NCBI GenBank assembly: GCA_021163585.1
Contig: JAGGTW010000049.1
Span: forward strand, 1 to 19,127
Origin: Desulfurococcales archaeon
Lineage (GTDB): Archaea; Thermoproteota; Thermoprotei_A; Sulfolobales; NBVN01
DNA: 19,127 nucleotides
Direction: 5' to 3'
The notes beneath the pieces were generated by a model. The model saw nothing but the letters and a program-made list of their open reading frames with translations. It had not been told where the DNA came from and searched no databases. The position numbers were made by a program, and so were the translations under genes. Positions within the stretch are counted from its first letter, which is position 1, and the number at the start of each line of letters is the position of its first letter. Shown piece after piece: positions 15,340 through 19,127 of this stretch.

Positions 15340-16539
15340 TTCCCGTGCCAACTTACTAGCTGCTTCCCTTAATTTAACCACGTCATCCTTGGTTGGGTAG
15401 CCCCTGAACTCTATTACATCAGCAACTCTGAAGCCTGCTGACGTGAGTACATCAGCTAGCTTCTTGCCTGCTGCACCACCCCACCCGTAAGAGGTCACAA
15501 TGAGCACGGATTTTTCGGAAGCTGTTTTCCGAGCCAGCAATTCTGCGAGGTACTCAATCAGTGGGAAGGCCCCTGCCTCATATGTACTAACACCTATGAC
15601 CAGTGCTTGAGCGTCCAGTGCATCACCTATTACTTCACTAAGTAGTGAGTGCTGGGAGTCTGTGAAAGCGTAGGTAACTACTTTAAATCCCCTCTCCGAC
15701 AGCTCCTCAGTGACTTCCCTCATGGCCTTCTCAACGAAGCCGTACATTGAAGCATAAATAGCTACTACCTTACCCTTAACACCTTCGGCACGGGCCCACT
15801 TCAGGTAGTACTCTATTATTTCCTTAGGATTACTGCGCCACACCAGGCCGTGAGCCGGCGCAATCACCTTTATCTCAATACCTGCTTCCCCTAACTTGTT
15901 AATTGCTTTGAGAACATGCTCTCTGTAATGCCCTACTACGGTAGCTAAGTACTTGCGTGCGTAGTGTACGTAAGTAGTGCTTAAGCCGCCGTCATCAAAT
16001 ACTGTCGAAGGGATCGAGTAGTTGCCGAAGGCATCACTAGAGAACAGTACTCCCAGGCTAGGTGCGTAGGTCATGATGTTGTCGGGCCAGTGCACCCACG
16101 GCGTATAGAAGAACTTGAGTGGCTCACTTCCTACCGGGATCTCGCTGCCGTCAGCTACAGCTCTAAACTTCGGTGAGATGTGGTAGAATGACTCGATCAT
16201 CCCTTTAACTATGGGGTGCCCTAGAACTTCGGCCTTAAATCCGTTTTCCTCAAGTAGTTTAGGTAAGGCGCCGCTGTGGTCGGGCTCCATGTGCTGTACT
16301 ACCACGTAATCTATGTCTCTGACGTCGACTACCCCCTTAAGTACCTCGATGAATTCTGAGGCATAAGCATGCTTCCACGTATCTATTAGAACGTACTTGT
16401 CATGGTGTACTAGAAGATACGCATTGTAAGTTATTCCCTCAGGTACCTCCCACAACCCCTCAAAGTACCTTATTTGGTCATCGTCAAGTCTGAGTAGGTA
16501 TAGGTTATCTGCTATTTTACGTGTGAGGAACCTAACCAT
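15319..16539 (-). CDS. Flavodiiron protein (A-type flavoprotein; O2 or NO reductase)
   Basis: This 406-residue cytoplasmic enzyme joins an N-terminal metallo-beta-lactamase-like diiron domain (about 1-250) to a C-terminal flavodoxin domain (about 255-400) that binds FMN. All diiron ligands are present: His83-x-Glu85-x-Asp87, His150 (Trp-Val-His-Trp), Asp169 (Ser-Ser-Asp-Ala-Phe-Gly) and His230 (Pro-Ala-His-Gly). The flavodoxin phosphate loop lies in Tyr-Ala-Ser-Met-Tyr-Gly near 262-267. Such enzymes reduce O2 to water, or NO to N2O, using electrons from a rubredoxin-like or other donor; no donor gene is seen next to it. Start is ATG 16539, directly after an in-frame stop region. It lies 88 bases downstream of the peroxiredoxin on the same strand and could be co-transcribed or have its own promoter. 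Confidence 0.93.
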   Translation of the reverse strand: MVRFLTRKIADNLYLLRLDDDQIRYFEGLWEVPEGITYNAYLLVHHDKYVLIDTWKHAYASEFIEVLKGVVDVRDIDYVVVQHMEPDHSGALPKLLEENGFKAEVLGHPIVKGMIESFYHISPKFRAVADGSEIPVGSEPLKFFYTPWVHWPDNIMTYAPSLGVLFSSDAFGNYSIPSTVFDDGGLSTTYVHYARKYLATVVGHYREHVLKAINKLGEAGIEIKVIAPAHGLVWRSNPKEIIEYYLKWARAEGVKGKVVAIYASMYGFVEKAMREVTEELSERGFKVVTYAFTDSQHSLLSEVIGDALDAQALVIGVSTYEAGAFPLIEYLAELLARKTASEKSVLIVTSYGWGGAAGKKLADVLTSAGFRVADVIEFRGYPTKDDVVKLREAASKLARELSLISD

Positions 16540-16627
16540 ACATTAACCCCTAATTAAGTTGTTTTGTCCTACAGGTATTAACTTCCTTCACAGCTCTGGG
16601 GAAAAATAGTTTAGCTTAAGTTGGTCA

Positions 16628-17320
16628 TTACTTAGCTATTCTCCTGAGGTACTCCCTAACTACCTCGGCTTCTTCCTTAGGTATCTCCTTGTGGCAGAAC
16701 CACCAGTCAAAGCATGTATACCTCCTCGGCCTCTCCCCAGCATCCTTAATTGTTGATGCCGGAGGAACTATGGCGCGGTCACCGACCAACTCATTACTGG
16801 GCCAGTTAGCAGGTAGTGCAACACCGTACTTATCAACTACCTGTAGTCCTTTAACCATCCTCAGCAACTCATCCATGTTCCTCCCCAGCTCCTGCGGGTA
16901 ATACAGTATCGCCCTTATCGTGCCTTCAGCATCAACAATAAATACAGCCCTCACTGTATGTGTTGCTGACTGAGCATGCAGCAACCCCAGCTTGTCCGCC
17001 ACCAACCCTCTAGGATCGGCAATTATCGGGAAGGGAACCTCAACACCTAACTTCTCCTTGATCCATTCAACCCACTTAATGTGGCTGAAGGTGCTGTCAA
17101 CACTAAGCCCTATTAGCTCGGTATTTAACTTCCTGAAGTCCTCATACCTCTTAGCAAAAGCAACGAACTCCGTAGTACATACCGGGGTAAAGTCAGCGGG
17201 GTGGCTGAACAGTACGAACCACTTACCCTTAAAGTAGTCAGGAAGCTTGATCTTCCCTATAGTAGTAATTACCTCCATTTCAGGGAATTTCTCTCCAATT
17301 AAAGGTATTTGACCGGGCAT
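16628..17320 (-). CDS. Peroxiredoxin, archaeal Prx6-type with C-terminal cysteine pair
   Basis: This 230-residue thiol peroxidase reduces hydrogen peroxide and organic peroxides. The peroxidatic Cys48 lies in Pro-Ala-Asp-Phe-Thr-Pro-Val-Cys-Thr-Thr-Glu-Phe, the full PxxxTxxC active-site motif. Cys203 and Cys209 in Tyr-Thr-Cys-Phe-Asp-Trp-Trp-Phe-Cys match the C-terminal cysteine pair of the decameric Aeropyrum-type enzyme, so resolution is probably within that system. The reading frame extends to GTG 17329, but ATG 17320 is preferred: AGGTG sits six bases before it, and homologues I recall begin Met-Pro-Gly-x-Ile-Pro-Leu-Ile-Gly-Glu. It has a strong own promoter. Its neighbour downstream is the flavodiiron protein, so together they form a peroxide and oxygen defence unit. 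Confidence 0.95.
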   Translation of the reverse strand: MPGQIPLIGEKFPEMEVITTIGKIKLPDYFKGKWFVLFSHPADFTPVCTTEFVAFAKRYEDFRKLNTELIGLSVDSTFSHIKWVEWIKEKLGVEVPFPIIADPRGLVADKLGLLHAQSATHTVRAVFIVDAEGTIRAILYYPQELGRNMDELLRMVKGLQVVDKYGVALPANWPSNELVGDRAIVPPASTIKDAGERPRRYTCFDWWFCHKEIPKEEAEVVREYLRRIAK

Positions 17321-17356
17321 GTATAACACCTGTTCGATAATATATACGTGAAGTTA

Positions 17357-17367
17357 GTATTTAAAAC
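17357..17367 (-). promoter_or_regulatory. TATA box for the peroxiredoxin gene
   Basis: Read leftwards, GTTTTAAATAC contains TTTAAATA, close to the ideal archaeal TATA element. It lies 37-47 bases before ATG 17320, which predicts a leader of roughly 15 bases containing AGGTG. A second A/T-rich element at 17339-17348 is closer but less well placed. Confidence 0.55.
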
Positions 17368-17412
17368 TTACTGTTTAATAATACTTTAATATCTGATACC
17401 TAGTTTTCCAAA

Positions 17413-17441
17413 TGATTAGGTTAGGAAATCTAACCTAATCA
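17413..17441. repeat. Perfect 12-bp inverted repeat (hairpin) between peroxiredoxin and guaA
   Basis: The arms TGATTAGGTTAG (17413-17424) and CTAACCTAATCA (17430-17441) are perfectly complementary around the five-base loop GAAAT. It lies 93 bases before the peroxiredoxin start and about 174 bases before the guaA start, upstream of both TATA boxes. GGTTAG recurs just to the right at 17444-17449. It could be a binding site for a dimeric regulator, or an RNA hairpin if the region is transcribed. The inverted repeat is certain; its function is not known. Confidence 0.8.
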
Positions 17442-17573
17442 GGGTTAGCCTTGCTTGACACCAATGAATTACCTAGCGTTATCTTACGCGGACCGGTACT
17501 GTAGGGTGACAACAGCTATATTACATTGTGCATGTTAACTTGTTTATACTATTCTATAACTGTTTTTAGAGTA

Positions 17574-17584
17574 ATTTTATATAG
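17574..17584 (+). promoter_or_regulatory. TATA box for guaA
   Basis: TTTTATATAG lies 31-40 bases before the TTG start at 17615, predicting a transcript start near 17605 and a leader of about ten bases that includes GGGG as the only candidate ribosome binding site. Confidence 0.5.
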
Positions 17585-17614
17585 CTACATTACCTCGTAG
17601 AAACAGGGGAACTA

Positions 17615-19127
17615 TTGAGTAGGAAGGTAAGGGACGCAGTAGTCGTAGTGAATTTCGGTGGGCAGTACGCTCACCTAATATCCCGGAGATTGAGGGAGCT
17701 GAGTGCTTATACTGAGGTAGTTCCTTATACTAGGTTTAAGGAGTTTTTAGGTAGTAGTGAAGGAAGTAGGGTTAAGGCTATAGTACTTTCCGGAGGCCCC
17801 GCCAGTATTAATGCTTTCAGCGGTGACTTAAGTAGGTACTCACGCATTCTAGAATTAAAGATCCCTGTCTTAGGTATTTGTTTCGGGCATCAACTCATCG
17901 CTAAGTTGCTCGGTGGCGAGGTCAGGAGAGGTAAGGGTGAGTTCGGGCGCACGGAGGTTGAGGTCGTTCGTGATGACCCGCTATTTGCTGGCTGGGGTAA
18001 GAGGGAGTATGTGTGGATGAGTCACAGGGACTACGTTGCTGAACTACCTGACGGTGCTGAAGTACTTGCTGTGTCTGACAAGGGATACGTAGCTGCCTTC
18101 AGGATCAAGGGCACGCTAGTGTACGGAATTCAGTTCCACCCTGAAGTCAGGCACACGCCGAGGGGTATGAAGCTCCTTGAAAACTTTCTTGAACTAGCAC
18201 GCGTGGATAGGTCGTGGATGCCTAGCAACTTCATAGATGAGATAGTTAGGGAGATAGCTGAGACCGTGGAGCCTGGGGCTAAGGTACTTGCAGCAGTTAG
18301 CGGTGGCGTCGACTCAACAGTTGCTGCAGTCCTAGTTAAGAGAGCTGTAGGTGATAGGCTAGTACCTATATTGGTCGATCATGGTTTGTTCCGTGAGGGT
18401 GAATTAGAGGAGGTCATAAGAAATTTGAGGAAGGCTGATATAGATCCGGTGCTCATTGATGCTAGAGAGAGGTTCCTGAGTAAGTTATGGGGTGTCAGGG
18501 ACTGTGAGGAAAGGAGGAAGATCATTGGTGAGGAATTCGCCAGGATCTTCAGGGAGGTAGCTGAGGGCGACCCAACCATCAAGTACTTTGTTCAGGGCAC
18601 GACATACCCGGACGTAATAGAGAGCGGGCAGGAAGTGGGTGCCGACAGGATCAAGAGCCACCACAACGTGGCTGGGCTCCCCGAGTGGTTCGACCTAAAG
18701 TTAATTGAGCCGCTAAAGTACTTCTACAAGGATGAGGTCAGGAGGATCGGTGAAGCACTCGGGGTCCCTGAGGAAATAATTAAGAGGCACCCATTTCCCG
18801 GCCCGGGTCTAGCTGTCAGGGTCATAGGTGAGTTCACGAGCGAGAAGCTGGAGATCGTGCGGAAGGCCTCCAAAATACTTGAGGACGAACTCAGGAGGGC
18901 AGGCATGTATGATGAGGTCTGGCAGGCTTTTGCTGTGGTAGGCGATGACGGCTGGGTGGGCGTTAAGGGTGATTCGAGGGACGTTGGCTACATTGTAACC
19001 CTGCGGGTGGTCTCAAGCGATGACGCAATGACTGCTGACTGGGTCAGAATACCTCATGAAGTACTCGATAGAATAGCGAGAAGGATAACTGCTGAACTGA
19101 GTAACGTGACCATGGTTACCTACGCAA
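17615..19127 (+). CDS. guaA: GMP synthase, glutamine-hydrolysing, single chain (partial, C-terminus off window)
   Basis: GuaA converts XMP to GMP using ATP and glutamine. About 504 residues are visible, and from the family's usual ending roughly 10-15 are missing at the right edge. The N-terminal class I glutamine amidotransferase has Gly-Gly-Pro at 60-62, nucleophile Cys89 in Gly-Ile-Cys-Phe-Gly-His-Gln, and His175/Glu177 in Phe-His-Pro-Glu. The ATP-pyrophosphatase domain has the P-loop Ser-Gly-Gly-Val-Asp-Ser at 229-234, then Asp-His-Gly-Leu-Phe-Arg and Phe-Pro-Gly-Pro-Gly-Leu, and the C-terminal dimer domain has Asp-Ala-Met-Thr-Ala-Asp-Trp. Both activities are in one chain; many euryarchaea split them. 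The start is TTG 17615, the best-placed codon after an in-frame TAG at 17582. The usual Asp-Phe-Gly-Gly-Gln-Tyr block here reads Asn-Phe-Gly-Gly-Gln-Tyr (Asn13). Confidence 0.95.
   Translation, partial: MSRKVRDAVVVVNFGGQYAHLISRRLRELSAYTEVVPYTRFKEFLGSSEGSRVKAIVLSGGPASINAFSGDLSRYSRILELKIPVLGICFGHQLIAKLLGGEVRRGKGEFGRTEVEVVRDDPLFAGWGKREYVWMSHRDYVAELPDGAEVLAVSDKGYVAAFRIKGTLVYGIQFHPEVRHTPRGMKLLENFLELARVDRSWMPSNFIDEIVREIAETVEPGAKVLAAVSGGVDSTVAAVLVKRAVGDRLVPILVDHGLFREGELEEVIRNLRKADIDPVLIDARERFLSKLWGVRDCEERRKIIGEEFARIFREVAEGDPTIKYFVQGTTYPDVIESGQEVGADRIKSHHNVAGLPEWFDLKLIEPLKYFYKDEVRRIGEALGVPEEIIKRHPFPGPGLAVRVIGEFTSEKLEIVRKASKILEDELRRAGMYDEVWQAFAVVGDDGWVGVKGDSRDVGYIVTLRVVSSDDAMTADWVRIPHEVLDRIARRITAELSNVTMVTYA

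Noticed and set aside
17412..17438. Eight-codon frame lying on the hairpin, as a possible leader peptide
   Set aside because: It lies upstream of the guaA TATA box, so it would not be in the guaA mRNA; the coincidence with the hairpin is probably fortuitous.
17413..17441. CRISPR repeat
   Set aside because: Only one copy is present, with no regularly spaced second copy and no cas gene in the window.
17464..17538. 24-codon frame with several cysteines in the peroxiredoxin/guaA spacer
   Set aside because: It has no ribosome binding site and no TATA element at the right distance, and frames this short arise by chance.

Overview
The window looks like the chromosome of a hyperthermophilic archaeon of the Thermoproteota (Crenarchaeota). 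The evidence is a peroxiredoxin that closely resembles the Aeropyrum-type enzyme, tandem MinD ATPases with inserted ferredoxin domains, frequent GTG and TTG starts behind GGTG-type ribosome binding sites, A/T-rich TATA boxes, very short intergenic gaps and a single-chain GMP synthase. The genus cannot be fixed from the sequence alone. I see no tRNA, rRNA, insertion sequence or CRISPR array, and no gene-free stretch exceeds 300 bases.

Left part (1-2738). A cut-off gene for an exported CxxC thioredoxin-fold protein reads leftwards. Divergent from it is a tight three-gene operon: two MinD-type ATPases carrying two 4Fe-4S sites each, then a small NifX/NifB-family protein. This set resembles a metal-cluster carrier or assembly module.

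Envelope part (2749-11054). A MacB-like ABC permease and a 1207-residue surface protein with about nine Ig-like repeats form a leftward pair. Their ATPase is read divergently from a shared palindrome-rich promoter region. Ribose-5-phosphate isomerase follows, then a secreted or membrane-anchored transglutaminase-like protein whose catalytic core lies between two copies of one beta-rich domain.

Middle (11218-15339). TldE/PmbA and TldD, the two subunits of a peptidase, overlap by four bases as one operon. A probably leaderless major facilitator transporter is divergent from them.

Right part (15319-19127). A flavodiiron protein and a peroxiredoxin, both leftward, make an oxygen/peroxide defence pair. 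GuaA (GMP synthase) is divergent and runs off the right edge. The 294-base region between the peroxiredoxin and guaA holds a perfect 12-bp hairpin and two good TATA boxes.

The most unusual items are the split ABC/Ig-repeat surface system, the domain duplication around the transglutaminase core, the MinD-ferredoxin/NifX cassette and the 12-bp hairpin upstream of guaA. All genes that can be seen in full have intact reading frames.
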